Both the position numbers and the translations under genes were made by a program. A stretch of DNA of 64,000 nucleotides from Actinomycetes bacterium (GTDB lineage: Bacteria; Actinomycetota; Actinomycetes; Actinomycetales; Actinomycetaceae), in NCBI GenBank assembly GCA_023387755.1, contig JAEWHO010000095.1, positions 1-64,000 of the forward strand. Reading direction: 5' to 3'. This document shows, one piece after another, positions 1-8,148 of the stretch. The notes under the pieces are model-generated. The model ran no database searches. It was not told the origin of the DNA and saw only the letters and a list, made by a program, of their open reading frames with translations. Each line of letters starts with the position of its first letter. Position 1 is the stretch's first letter.

Positions 1-204
1 CAGTACCTTCAGCTGCCAGCCCCACTCCCCAGCGACAGTATAGAACGCCCCGCCCGAAAACGATCGTTTCCGGACACCTCGCGTTCGGTAGCGGCACCGG
101 CCCACAAACGCGATGGTTTCGCGCCCGAAACTCGCGCCCGAAACCGAAACGGTCCGAAACGTGCTGCGCAACCATTACGGACTGTCCACGCAGGCCCGCA
201 ACGC
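1..204. other. Non-coding end of window with CGAAAC repeats
   Basis: No convincing gene is seen. The stretch has a cluster of short repeats: GCGCCCGAAAC at 121-131 and 134-144, CGAAAC at 145-150 and CCGAAAC at 154-160, with the inverted form GGTTTCG at 115-121. A near-palindrome centred on CGATCG lies at 57-76. It sits downstream of the zeta-toxin gene inside the mobile element. A role (oriT, iteron or recombination site) is possible but not shown. Confidence 0.5.
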
Positions 205-1302
205 TCACAGTCCCCTTCGCTTCCATTTCATCCGACGCTCCACCAGACGAATGCCAGCTCCATCTCCTCCCGTTCCACGCAGCTTGTCTCGTCCGACCTC
301 GATAGGCGTTGAGGGAGATAACAGCCCCCGGAGCTTTGCGATCTCGAGCCTGAATCGATCCGTACCAGCACGCAGTGCATTTACGGCCATATCGGCCCGC
401 GCAGGATCGCGCGGGTAGGCACGAGCAGCAACTGCGCGGGCATCGCGCGTCACCAGACGTTCCACAGTTGCCAGTAGGTCAGCTGAGGTCGCTACCTGCA
501 GATCGGACAGCTTCACGCACTGAGCTCGCGCAAGATCAAGCCACGCCCGTGCCCCATCGGGTGTCATTCGCTCGACACTTCGTGCTGACTCGACTGCTAG
601 GCCCGCTTCCCGACCGGCCCGCCTCAGCCCTTCATCGCGATCGCCAAGGTAACTGCGATCAAACAGCACCTCCCCAGTTCTGTCTTCGATCACGACTCGA
701 TCAACCGCACCTCGAGCCACCAGATGCTCCACCGTAGCTGGGGCGGTCACAAAAGCTTCATCGTGCGCCGCAGAGGATGTCCACCGCCCCGCACCTACCT
801 GCTCCACCTGCCCTAAGTACCGCTCAAGTGTCGAGAGTCTCGACACTTCATGCGGCACCGCGACGACACGTAGCTCAACGACATATTGAGCTTCACGGAA
901 ATCACCAATCGTGGCAGCCATAGCTTCTGGAGATCTCAGCGTGGTCTCGATAAGCACGTCTGTCCGCTGTTCACGCAAATACGCCGCAGACATCCCAATC
1001 CACTGCCCAGAAGCCCGGGCAGTTACTGATGGCATAGATAACGGGTCTTCGCGCATTAAGCGTGAATAGGCTGGATGAAACTGCCTAAAGTCGTCACCGA
1101 TCACCGGGACCAAGGATGGCCTACCACGTGCAGCCCGCTCGTTTGCGCGACTTTTCCCCGCCCCAGGCTGACCACCCACGTATACCACAACAGGCGGCCA
1201 CGAGTGGCCGCCTGCGTCACTAGATTGCTGCTTGTGGAGGTACGGAACAATCAGCTCCGCGAAGCGCTTGCGCAGCTGTCCCGGTGTTAACTCGTCGTTC
1301 AT
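205..1302 (-). CDS. Zeta-toxin family kinase
   Basis: A 365-residue P-loop protein of the zeta/PezT toxin family. The N-terminal part has a hydrophobic strand followed by the Walker A motif GGQPGAGKS (about residues 43-51). Next come GDD and a polar stretch typical of zeta toxins, and a conserved DVLIETTLRS segment. Family members phosphorylate UDP-N-acetylglucosamine or related substrates and block wall synthesis. The ATG at 1302 overlaps the stop of the upstream small gene by four bases (ATGA), so the pair is translationally coupled in the usual antitoxin-toxin order. The C-terminal half is longer than the minimal zeta domain and I do not recognise a separate domain in it. On the mobile element it probably acts as a maintenance module. 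The family call is firm; the toxic activity is inferred. Confidence 0.85.
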   Translation of the reverse strand: MNDELTPGQLRKRFAELIVPYLHKQQSSDAGGHSWPPVVVYVGGQPGAGKSRANERAARGRPSLVPVIGDDFRQFHPAYSRLMREDPLSMPSVTARASGQWIGMSAAYLREQRTDVLIETTLRSPEAMAATIGDFREAQYVVELRVVAVPHEVSRLSTLERYLGQVEQVGAGRWTSSAAHDEAFVTAPATVEHLVARGAVDRVVIEDRTGEVLFDRSYLGDRDEGLRRAGREAGLAVESARSVERMTPDGARAWLDLARAQCVKLSDLQVATSADLLATVERLVTRDARAVAARAYPRDPARADMAVNALRAGTDRFRLEIAKLRGLLSPSTPIEVGRDKLRGTGGDGAGIRLVERRMKWKRRGL

Positions 1303-1559
1303 GCCAGCACTGGCGCATACCGAGGCATCGACGTAAGTTCCTCCCGCAGTTTCGCAGTATGCGCTTCAATGGCCTGCCTGCTATCGGGATCGACCGCGCG
1401 GGCTTCGAGCATCACTCGAAACTGTTCGGCCCGCCAGTGTTCTTTTTCTGCACTAGTGGCAGCCTCATCCATCCATTCGATGTACCGCCCACCGAGCTGA
1501 GTCGCCAGCTCTCTCATCACGTCGTACACCATCGGGCTGAAATCGCGATCGTTGCTCAT
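1299..1559 (-). CDS. Putative antitoxin upstream of zeta toxin
   Basis: An 86-residue, mostly helical, charged protein starting MSNDRDFSPMVYDV. A longer reading from 1667 exists, but the ATG at 1557-1559 is preceded by a purine-rich stretch (GAGAGGTGAG) that can serve as ribosome binding site, and the extra N-terminus looks like non-coding translation. It sits directly before the zeta toxin with an ATGA overlap, the position of epsilon/PezA-type antitoxins. I see no helix-turn-helix, so it more likely neutralises by binding the toxin than by repressing the operon. Function is inferred from position only. Confidence 0.75.
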   Translation of the reverse strand: MSNDRDFSPMVYDVMRELATQLGGRYIEWMDEAATSAEKEHWRAEQFRVMLEARAVDPDSRQAIEAHTAKLREELTSMPRYAPVLA

Positions 1560-1587
1560 CTTCCGCTCACCTCTCATCCTGGTACCT

Positions 1588-1616
1588 ATCATAGCGCCTA
1601 GCCCGAAAACGGTACA
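1588..1616 (-). promoter_or_regulatory. Candidate promoter of the toxin-antitoxin pair
   Basis: On the minus strand a good -10 hexamer, TATGAT (plus coordinates 1588-1593), lies about 28 bases before the antitoxin ATG. A weak -35-like TGTACC lies 17 bases further up (1611-1616). A GGTACC palindrome (1581-1586) sits at the expected transcription start and could be an operator. Only the -10 is convincing. Confidence 0.35.
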
Positions 1617-1667
1617 TAGCAGGTTTTGACCGACCTGCGTGTGCCGCCCCCGACCGGCTGCACACAC

Positions 1668-1793
1668 GGCTGTGGACGGCTCCAGCGAGCTGGAGGGCTG
1701 GATCCGCCCACGAGCACATGTGCACAGCCTGGCAGGCTATGGACAAGCGGAACTGTATACCGGCAGTTCCATGCTTGCCCACAGCCTGCCTCG
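1668..1793. repeat. Cluster of four inverted repeats between operon end and TA module
   Basis: No gene here. Four hairpins are visible: TCCAGC-GA-GCTGGA (1681-1694), the perfect palindrome GCACATGTGC (1714-1723), AGCCTG-G-CAGGCT (1726-1738) and GGAACTG-8 nt-CAGTTCC (1749-1770). The last may be a terminator of the transfer operon, which stops at 1794. The density of structure also fits an origin of transfer or a recombination site, which is inference. Confidence 0.5.
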
Positions 1794-2624
1794 CTACTCC
1801 CCTACCAGCGCTTTGGCCAGGCGTGAGGACGCGAAAATCAGGAACAGGAACAGTAGGGGTCCCAGCAATATCGCGCCAATATTGCTGGCGATCTGCGATA
1901 GCAGGTTGTCTGCCGTGAGCGTGGACAGGTCGAACGCGTCGATCTGGAAGGTGTTGTAGATACCTATCACCACCAGAATCATCACGCCCTGCAGCACCAC
2001 GGCACCGTACTTACGCAGGTATCCAATCGCGATGGTCTTTGTCTCCGGATGCGCCATGAACGCTACCGGTAGCGTTGCCGCCGCTGACAGGATGTAGACC
2101 TCCGCGAAACGGATGAACACCACGAGCTTCAGCGCGATGGAGGCGACCAGCGCGAGCAGCCACGGGATGAACAGTATCGCCAGGAGGGCCACTTGATCCG
2201 TGACGTCCGCGTCGTTGACCGCATCCTTCACAGTGTCACTTAAACCTGCCGTTTGAGCGGTTGGTGTGACATCTGCGGTCGCGGCGATCACCTTGTCTCC
2301 GACCTCGTTGATTGCAGCGATAAGCATGTCGATGTTCTGGATAGCCAGCACGACCATCGCTGACTTCATGACCGCTAACGCGACCTGCTGTGTGCCAGTC
2401 TTTTGATCACCTTCATACCGGCTACTGATCCGCGCGAACTCCAGGACCAGCACGATGGCAACGATTGTCGCGGCAATCGGCTTCACTGCGGTCGAGTTCA
2501 CCAGGTTCGCGAAATCGTAGGCAGCAGTGTTGTACTTGGAGATCGGGTCTTTCAACCCGGCTGCACCATCGGTGAACCCGCTGCCGAAGATGGTGGTGAG
2601 CATGGAGATGAGGATGTCACTCAC
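1794..2624 (-). CDS. VirB6/TrbL-like conjugation channel protein
   Basis: A 276-residue polytopic membrane protein. After a polar N-terminus there are hydrophobic segments near residues 48-65, 85-100, 145-168, 180-195, 205-228 and 250-270, with a long extracytoplasmic-type loop (about 105-140) between the second and third. The arrangement and the motif with MAHPETKTIAIGYLRKYGAV resemble Gram-positive VirB6/TrbL channel components. Its GTG start overlaps the end of the upstream hydrolase gene by 8 bases. It is the last gene of the type IV secretion operon. It would form the inner-membrane translocation channel with VirB4 and PrgI. The family assignment rests on topology and context, since sequence conservation in this group is low. 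Confidence 0.75.
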   Translation of the reverse strand: MSDILISMLTTIFGSGFTDGAAGLKDPISKYNTAAYDFANLVNSTAVKPIAATIVAIVLVLEFARISSRYEGDQKTGTQQVALAVMKSAMVVLAIQNIDMLIAAINEVGDKVIAATADVTPTAQTAGLSDTVKDAVNDADVTDQVALLAILFIPWLLALVASIALKLVVFIRFAEVYILSAAATLPVAFMAHPETKTIAIGYLRKYGAVVLQGVMILVVIGIYNTFQIDAFDLSTLTADNLLSQIASNIGAILLGPLLFLFLIFASSRLAKALVGE

Positions 2625-4269
2625 CGATCCTCACCACCCTCGGCTCTGGTATGAGCGTGTGATAGTAGGTCAAAGGCCGGATCTGCACGCCACCTGCTGG
2701 CAGCGCGTCGATCACCCGTCCGTTGCCCACATACAGCGCAACGTGCGTGATATTGTCCTGCGACTTGGGGATATAGCTCGTTTGGAAGAACACAATATCG
2801 CCCGGTTTCGCTGCCGATAACGGGTACGATTTCGCCCCCAGTTTTGGTGGTAGTGAGTACATGGCGTACTCACATTTGGCGATCGCAATAGGGTTACCGG
2901 GGATACTCATCGGCAGTTTGATCCCACGCCCATGCAGGTATGAATTGTGCACTAGCCAGCAGCAGTCCACACTGCCGTGCCCCTCGCCTCTCCCATAGGG
3001 GGTCCCGATCTGGCTCATGGCATAGTCCACGGCCTTATCCGGGCTACCTCCCCCACCTGCTGTGAGTTTAGCTAGGTCAGGGTTACGCCGGATTACCACG
3101 TCGCCGCTATCTAGATTGCCCCGCAGGTCGTCATACGACAGCTGCCGGACACCATACTGGGCTTCCTCGTAGTACTCCATCGAGATCGTGCCGTCACTGA
3201 TCTCACCGACATACCCGGCCATACCCGTGGCAGGCTGACCGAGGACACCCCCACGGAAAGCGATAATGTCGCCTGGTTGCGCCTCGCTCGGTTTCGTGAT
3301 GGTCTTCCAGCCGTTCAAGCTGGAGTCACTCAGCCACTGCAGCGCATCCGTACCGGCAGGAGTGAGGTCCTGCTTCTTATACTTCCACTGGCCAGGTCCG
3401 GCCCCCATATCCCGATTGATCCGCCAGTATACGAAATCGGACGGGGTGCCGTACATGTACCCGGTCTCGGAGTTCTCCGTGTAATAGGCGTCCGATGGCT
3501 GCCCGTCGGCACCACGGACTTTATCTGCCCACGGATAGTCATCGACGATCACGAACGTCGTGGCATAGGCAGCGTCGTCGTGGAAAAGCCAGTTCGACAT
3601 CCACGTGGGCATCAGTGAGACAACCAGCAGGACCGCAGCGATCACTGCCACCACGGCCATAGCACCCGCGCCTCCGACAGAGGACACGGCCGCCCCGAGG
3701 ACCGCCGCGACCTTCGCGACTGCGACGCGCGCGATATGTGCCGCCACGCGCGTGACGCGACGCGTGTTCCGCTCAGCTGCGCGCGCTGCCTTGAATGTTG
3801 TCTTTCCCGCCCGCACAGTACCGCGCGCAGTCTTGCGAGCTGCAGCCGCGCCTTTACGCGCTCCCCGTACCGCGAGACGGCCGCCTTGTTTGGCACCTCG
3901 ACCCGCTAAACGTGCGCTCTGACGACCACCACGTGCAGCCATAGAACGGCCTGCCGACTGAGCTGCCGCACCTATACGTTCGGAAAAGTCCCGCTCCCCA
4001 CCAGACGCAAGGAACCGGCTTGCACCAACCACGCCTGGTGCCACACGCCTCTTAGCGTTAGCTTTACGGCGTGCCTGCCGGGAAGGCCGTTGCTTCGTGC
4101 TACCACCTTTACGGGCGTTATTCGGTTGCCGGGAAGCCTGGCCCTTGTGTTTGACGCCGCGTTCCTCACCAGGCGCGTCACCCGTCGTCTTGTCACGGGT
4201 TAGCCGCTCATGTTCGAGCACATGCGGCTTGACCAGCTCAACCCAGCCAACCTTTCTGAACCGGCTCAC
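2617..4269 (-). CDS. Membrane-anchored NlpC/P60 wall hydrolase with a degenerate CHAP domain
   Basis: A 550-residue VirB1-like transglycosylase/peptidase analogue of the transfer apparatus. Residues 1-185 are a very basic, Arg/Lys/Ala-rich cytoplasmic region with A-R-G repeats. One membrane segment follows (about 201-220). Residues 240-400 read like a CHAP amidase fold (SDFVYWRINRD, AQPGDIIAF, GMAGYVGEI), but the positions of the catalytic Cys and His hold Ser277 and a Met/Ala stretch, so this domain is probably inactive. Residues 410-550 are a full NlpC/P60 domain: nucleophile Cys436 in VDCCW, His509 in THVALYVG, with the linking motif KPGDIVFF. It would open peptidoglycan for the conjugation channel. 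Its start overlaps the stop of the RCC1 gene (ATGA). Confidence 0.85.
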   Translation of the reverse strand: MSRFRKVGWVELVKPHVLEHERLTRDKTTGDAPGEERGVKHKGQASRQPNNARKGGSTKQRPSRQARRKANAKRRVAPGVVGASRFLASGGERDFSERIGAAAQSAGRSMAARGGRQSARLAGRGAKQGGRLAVRGARKGAAAARKTARGTVRAGKTTFKAARAAERNTRRVTRVAAHIARVAVAKVAAVLGAAVSSVGGAGAMAVVAVIAAVLLVVSLMPTWMSNWLFHDDAAYATTFVIVDDYPWADKVRGADGQPSDAYYTENSETGYMYGTPSDFVYWRINRDMGAGPGQWKYKKQDLTPAGTDALQWLSDSSLNGWKTITKPSEAQPGDIIAFRGGVLGQPATGMAGYVGEISDGTISMEYYEEAQYGVRQLSYDDLRGNLDSGDVVIRRNPDLAKLTAGGGGSPDKAVDYAMSQIGTPYGRGEGHGSVDCCWLVHNSYLHGRGIKLPMSIPGNPIAIAKCEYAMYSLPPKLGAKSYPLSAAKPGDIVFFQTSYIPKSQDNITHVALYVGNGRVIDALPAGGVQIRPLTYYHTLIPEPRVVRIGE

Positions 4270-5258
4270 GACCCGTCACCTCCAATCGCTGTCGGAGGCA
4301 CAATCTCCTCGCCTCCGCTCACGAGACGGCTATCGAGGTTTGACCCCCAGCAGTACCACTGGTCTGCCGCTAGCGCGCAGGTGCTAAACCGCGACGCGGA
4401 CAGTTGCTGCGCGGCAGGCACGTCCACGGCTGTGACGCCTTGCCCTTCAGCGCCTTGTTTACCGGACCCGAGCTGCCCAACATAGTCCGAACCCCAGCAA
4501 TACGTTTTCTCCTCTGCTAGGGCGCAGGTATGAATCTCCCCTGCCACCAGGCCGCTAATTGGCTTGCCAGCCAGCTCCTTCACTGGTGCTGGCGCGGCAA
4601 TCTCATCTCCCTCGCCTGCCTGATGCCATTCGTTGTCTCCCCAGCAGTAGACATTCTCGGATGTCCCTGCGCACGCGTGCGCAGCACCGGCAGTCAGCCA
4701 CACGGCTGGTTCGGGCAGGTCGAAAGTGTGCTCGTGTACGGCGGAGAATCCCTCGGTCAGGCCCGTACCGAGCTGCCCGCGCCGGTTTTGTCCTAGGCAG
4801 TGGACGCTGGTGCCCTGCGCAGTACACGCGAACGCGTCACCACTGGCCGCCAGCGGACGTGCTGGCACACTCTCAGTCGGTTGCACACTAGCCTCACTCG
4901 TCGCGCTAGGCACGCTCGGCGCCGCTGACGCGCTCGGTGCCGGATCATCGCTGGACAAGTCCAGCCACCACCACAGCGCAGCGGCACTGGCCACCACCAG
5001 CACCCCTGCCGCCACTGCCAGGAGTGGAAAGCGTCGGCGTGACGGCGGAGCGGGAGGCTCACCAGCCATGTCCTCTTCCACCACCACCTGCGGCACTGGC
5101 GGGCGCGTCCCGGTTGCCCGCACGTAGGTAACCCACGCGCGCAGTTGCCCCCACGAGGCCGGATGCGTCTCCAGCGCATCGAGCAGTTCCGGGGTTAGCT
5201 CCATGCTCTGTGCGATAGTGCGCAGATTCTCAGGCTCTAGATCAGGTGCGAGCGGCAT
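4266..5258 (-). CDS. Membrane-anchored RCC1-repeat beta-propeller protein
   Basis: A 330-residue protein. The ATG at 5256-5258 was chosen because it has an excellent GGAGGTGG ribosome binding site; a longer reading to 5384 lies inside the VirB4 frame and looks like shadow. Residues 1-50 form a helical domain (DLEPENLRTIAQSMELTPEL) that resembles variant leucine-rich repeat domains of actinobacteria. Then come a proline-rich linker, a membrane segment (about 77-99), a Ser/Pro/Thr-rich stalk (103-138) and four RCC1-like repeats with paired cysteines (CALAEEKTYCWGSD type) to the C-terminus. The repeats would lie outside the cell. It overlaps virB4 by 17 bases and the next gene by 4, so it is a structural part of the transfer operon. 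Role unknown; surface recognition or mating-pair contact is inference. Confidence 0.85.
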   Translation of the reverse strand: MPLAPDLEPENLRTIAQSMELTPELLDALETHPASWGQLRAWVTYVRATGTRPPVPQVVVEEDMAGEPPAPPSRRRFPLLAVAAGVLVVASAAALWWWLDLSSDDPAPSASAAPSVPSATSEASVQPTESVPARPLAASGDAFACTAQGTSVHCLGQNRRGQLGTGLTEGFSAVHEHTFDLPEPAVWLTAGAAHACAGTSENVYCWGDNEWHQAGEGDEIAAPAPVKELAGKPISGLVAGEIHTCALAEEKTYCWGSDYVGQLGSGKQGAEGQGVTAVDVPAAQQLSASRFSTCALAADQWYCWGSNLDSRLVSGGEEIVPPTAIGGDGS

Positions 5259-7641
5259 GGGCCACCTCCGTGAAGCGCGTGGAGAACAACTTGAAAATCC
5301 GTGAGGACGGGTCCATCGTGTTATCGAACGGCACCGCCGCACTCCCAATCCGCAACAGGCCACAGCCAGGTGACGAATTGACAAAGTAGCCGCGCTGCTG
5401 GGGTGAGAGTTCCAGCAGATCTGTCAGCGCATCCGCGTCGGTTGCCTGCTGGTTCAACAAGAACAGGCCATCAGCGTTGGCCAGCATGAGCCGTGCCCGC
5501 TCGTTGGCCAGCAGCTCCTCGATGTTCTGCGTGATCCCCGTCGCCGCCGCACCGTACTTACGGACGCGCTTAAACAGCGCTTGGCAGTACGCGGCCGCGA
5601 ACTCGTTGTTAAACAGCAGGTGGAACTCGTCGATATACAGCCAGGTACGTACACCGCGCGCCTTGTTACGCGTGATCCGCCGCCATACTTCTTCCAGGAC
5701 GACCATCATCCCGAATGTCTGCAAATCCCGCCCCAGATCGGCAATGTCGAAGATTGTGACGCGATTATTCGTATCGACATTCGTTTGCTGCGCAAACGCC
5801 GAGGCCGACCCGCGCGCATACAACTCCAAGGCCGTAGCCAGCTCGCGCGCCTCGGCCTCGGGTTGGTTCGCCAACTCGTCAAACAGCGTTTGTAGCGTTG
5901 GCGGTTGGCTGCCGGGATTCTGCCAGTAGCGCTGGTACATCACCTGCGAGCACCGGTCAATAATTGACCGTTTCTCCGCAGGCAGGCCGCCAGCCCCACC
6001 AATGAGCACCTCACACAACGCCAGGACATACGCGCATTTATCACGTACTGGATCTGACTCGCCTTGCACATCTCGGTCTAGTGCCAGCGGGTTAATCGTG
6101 TCGCGTGATCCCGCTGAGATCACCACGCGAGCTGCGTCCAGTTCGGCCGCAAGCGGCCCGTATTCGCGCTCTGGATCGACGATGAGGATTTCGTCGTTAG
6201 GACGGCGCAGGAAGGTCTGCTCCATCTCGAACTTCGCGAACTGCGATTTACCCGACCCGGTCGTGCCAAGGATGAACGCGTTCGAGTTCATCGTCGTGGT
6301 CCGGTCCGCGACAATCAGGTTCTTCGATAGCGCGTTAATCCCGTAGAAATTACCGCTCCTACCCAGAATCTCCTGCGTGGTAAACGGCACCATCACCGCC
6401 GCCAAGGCCGTCGTGATGGTGCGGTGAACCGGCAGTTTGCTCGCCCCCAGCGGCAGTGCCGCATTCAGGCCGTCCAGCTGCATGTACCGCAGCACCTCGA
6501 GCTGGCACGAGTGTTTGCCGCACACACGCATGACGCGTTTCGCGTTCTCCTGCAGCTCCTTGACATTCTCGCCACTGACCGCGACGACGATGGTGGCCAC
6601 GAACAGCTTCTCGTTGGACTGCTCGAGCTGTTCACGTAACGCGACCGCTTCCTCCACCGAGTTTTCCAGCTCATGCGGCATCAGGTCCAAGGTCAAGCCC
6701 TGCTTAGCCAGCTTGCGTTGCTCGTTCGCCCGCTGCATGTCCATACCAGAGATCTGGCGCTTGACCAACGTCAGCCCCTCGGCCTGGTCCATTGGCTCCA
6801 GGTGGAGAGAAACGGTCAGGTTCACGGGAATCTCTGACAGTTCTTTCAGTAGCCGGTCACTCATCCACGCCGGTAGACGCCGCAGCACGAACGACTGCCA
6901 ATACTGGTCGCGCTCACCAGACAACCGCAGGTAGTCCTTGGAGGTGCGTTGATCAATTGACTGCGGCGCGACAAAATCCTTCGTCGCCAGCTTTTGCGCC
7001 ACCAAGTCTTTGTACTCGAAATCAGCTGCAACGCCCGCTCTGAGCAGATACTGCAGCAGACGCACACGCTCGGTGCCAGACATCTGCTCGGCACGGCATC
7101 CGCCGACCTCGCGTAGCAGCGCAGCGTCCTCAGCGGCAATACGCGCCAGTTGTATCTGCGCTTCTTCCACATTCTCGGCCTCAACACTGATCGTGACGAT
7201 CTTTTCCGTCAGCGTGTTATTCCGGCCAGTTTTCAGTCGCGCACCGATAAGCGCGTTGTACTCCTGGCGCGCGTTATCGTGCCCATCGCCGCGCAGCGGC
7301 AAGGCCACATCAGCCAGCAGCTGTGTCTTGTCCAGGACACGATTGACGATTGTGACCTGCACATGCTGTCCCGCCAGGTGTCCGTTAAGGAAGTGAGCGT
7401 ACCGCTCTACAATCCCTTCTTGCACATCCTGCGGCGCCAGCTGGTAGTCGATGTCCGACAGTTTCAGCGAGACAGAATACCGCTTACCACCCAGATAGCA
7501 CAGGCCCGACTCGGTCATCGCCTCATACGCGATAGCCGCTTGAGTCGATTTGGCAGGCCATCTAGTGGCTCGCTTCGAAAACTCCGCGCGCTTGTCGTTT
7601 GCGGCGTGAGTCCCTTCTGCGTTCTTTCTTTTCCACACCAT
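5242..7641 (-). CDS. virB4: VirB4-type conjugation ATPase
   Basis: About 799 residues from the ATG at 7639-7641; upstream ATGs at 7647, 7659, 7665 and 7707 are also in frame, and the start inside the end of prgI is uncertain. The N-terminal half is the VirB4/TraC N domain. The C-terminal half is a RecA-like ATPase with Walker A LGTTGSGKS, a following ILIVDPEREYG strand, and a Walker B in TWLYIDEFHLLF. VirB4 powers substrate transfer and pilin handling at the inner membrane. The gene overlaps prgI by about 80 bases and the RCC1 gene by 17, and the order prgI-virB4 is typical of Gram-positive type IV systems. Family assignment is firm. Confidence 0.93.
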   Translation of the reverse strand: MVWKRKNAEGTHAANDKRAEFSKRATRWPAKSTQAAIAYEAMTESGLCYLGGKRYSVSLKLSDIDYQLAPQDVQEGIVERYAHFLNGHLAGQHVQVTIVNRVLDKTQLLADVALPLRGDGHDNARQEYNALIGARLKTGRNNTLTEKIVTISVEAENVEEAQIQLARIAAEDAALLREVGGCRAEQMSGTERVRLLQYLLRAGVAADFEYKDLVAQKLATKDFVAPQSIDQRTSKDYLRLSGERDQYWQSFVLRRLPAWMSDRLLKELSEIPVNLTVSLHLEPMDQAEGLTLVKRQISGMDMQRANEQRKLAKQGLTLDLMPHELENSVEEAVALREQLEQSNEKLFVATIVVAVSGENVKELQENAKRVMRVCGKHSCQLEVLRYMQLDGLNAALPLGASKLPVHRTITTALAAVMVPFTTQEILGRSGNFYGINALSKNLIVADRTTTMNSNAFILGTTGSGKSQFAKFEMEQTFLRRPNDEILIVDPEREYGPLAAELDAARVVISAGSRDTINPLALDRDVQGESDPVRDKCAYVLALCEVLIGGAGGLPAEKRSIIDRCSQVMYQRYWQNPGSQPPTLQTLFDELANQPEAEARELATALELYARGSASAFAQQTNVDTNNRVTIFDIADLGRDLQTFGMMVVLEEVWRRITRNKARGVRTWLYIDEFHLLFNNEFAAAYCQALFKRVRKYGAAATGITQNIEELLANERARLMLANADGLFLLNQQATDADALTDLLELSPQQRGYFVNSSPGCGLLRIGSAAVPFDNTMDPSSRIFKLFSTRFTEVAHAART

Positions 7642-7945
7642 TGTCATTCCAATCTGCATACACATACGGGGTTCGGTCCTGCTGGTGCGCCCACCAGTAG
7701 CCGACATAGTGTTCAAATGCGATCCCCATTGGGCGCATCCATCCCAGGCACACTGCCGGGATAGCCAGCAACGTCACCAGTGCGACCCCGAGGTCTTCCA
7801 ACTCGAGGAAGTAGCAAGCCATATAGACCCCCACCAAGACCACAAGTGCTATCGGAGCGATTGCGGCCTGCCGCCAGGTCAGCCCAAAGAGCACTTTGGG
7901 CTGATAGGCGGTGATCTCGCGGAAAACCTTAACTTCTAGGGCCAC
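7562..7945 (-). CDS. prgI: PrgI family membrane protein (VirB3-like)
   Basis: A 127-residue protein with a short N-terminal strand (EVKVFREITAYQPKVLFGLT), two membrane segments (about 28-46 and 52-68) and a basic C-terminal tail. The N-terminal motif and two-helix hairpin are those of PrgI proteins, the Gram-positive counterpart of VirB3, which pair with VirB4. The start is GTG at 7943-7945, two bases after the stop of the pilin-like gene. No good ribosome binding site is seen, so translational coupling is likely. Confidence 0.88.
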   Translation of the reverse strand: MALEVKVFREITAYQPKVLFGLTWRQAAIAPIALVVLVGVYMACYFLELEDLGVALVTLLAIPAVCLGWMRPMGIAFEHYVGYWWAHQQDRTPYVYADWNDNGVEKKERRRDSRRKRQARGVFEASH

Positions 7946-7947
7946 GG

Positions 7948-8145
7948 CTACAACGCGATAGACTTAAACATGGCCGCTGCCGCGATGATCATGCCACCAC
8001 CGACGGCCTGCCACATACCGGACTGAGTTTGCGTGCCGTTCTGCTCTTTCAAGCCACCAGCCAGGACGATGATTCCCCACACCAGCCATACGCCACCACC
8101 GATGATGGCGAACTTGGAAAACAGTTCCAGTGCGTTCTCTAGCAT
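7948..8145 (-). CDS. Maff2-like small membrane protein, candidate VirB2/pilin component
   Basis: A 65-residue protein with two hydrophobic helices (about 10-29 and 46-62) around a short polar loop (GLKEQNGTQTQSG). Pattern, size and place directly before prgI match Maff2/VirB2-like proteins of Gram-positive conjugative elements. AAGGAG lies 8 bases before the ATG. The start overlaps the end region of the LPXTG gene closely (stop at 8149). It could form a conjugation pseudopilus or a channel ring; that is inference from VirB2 analogy. Confidence 0.78.
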   Translation of the reverse strand: MLENALELFSKFAIIGGGVWLVWGIIVLAGGLKEQNGTQTQSGMWQAVGGGMIIAAAAMFKSIAL

Positions 8146-8148
8146 TCC

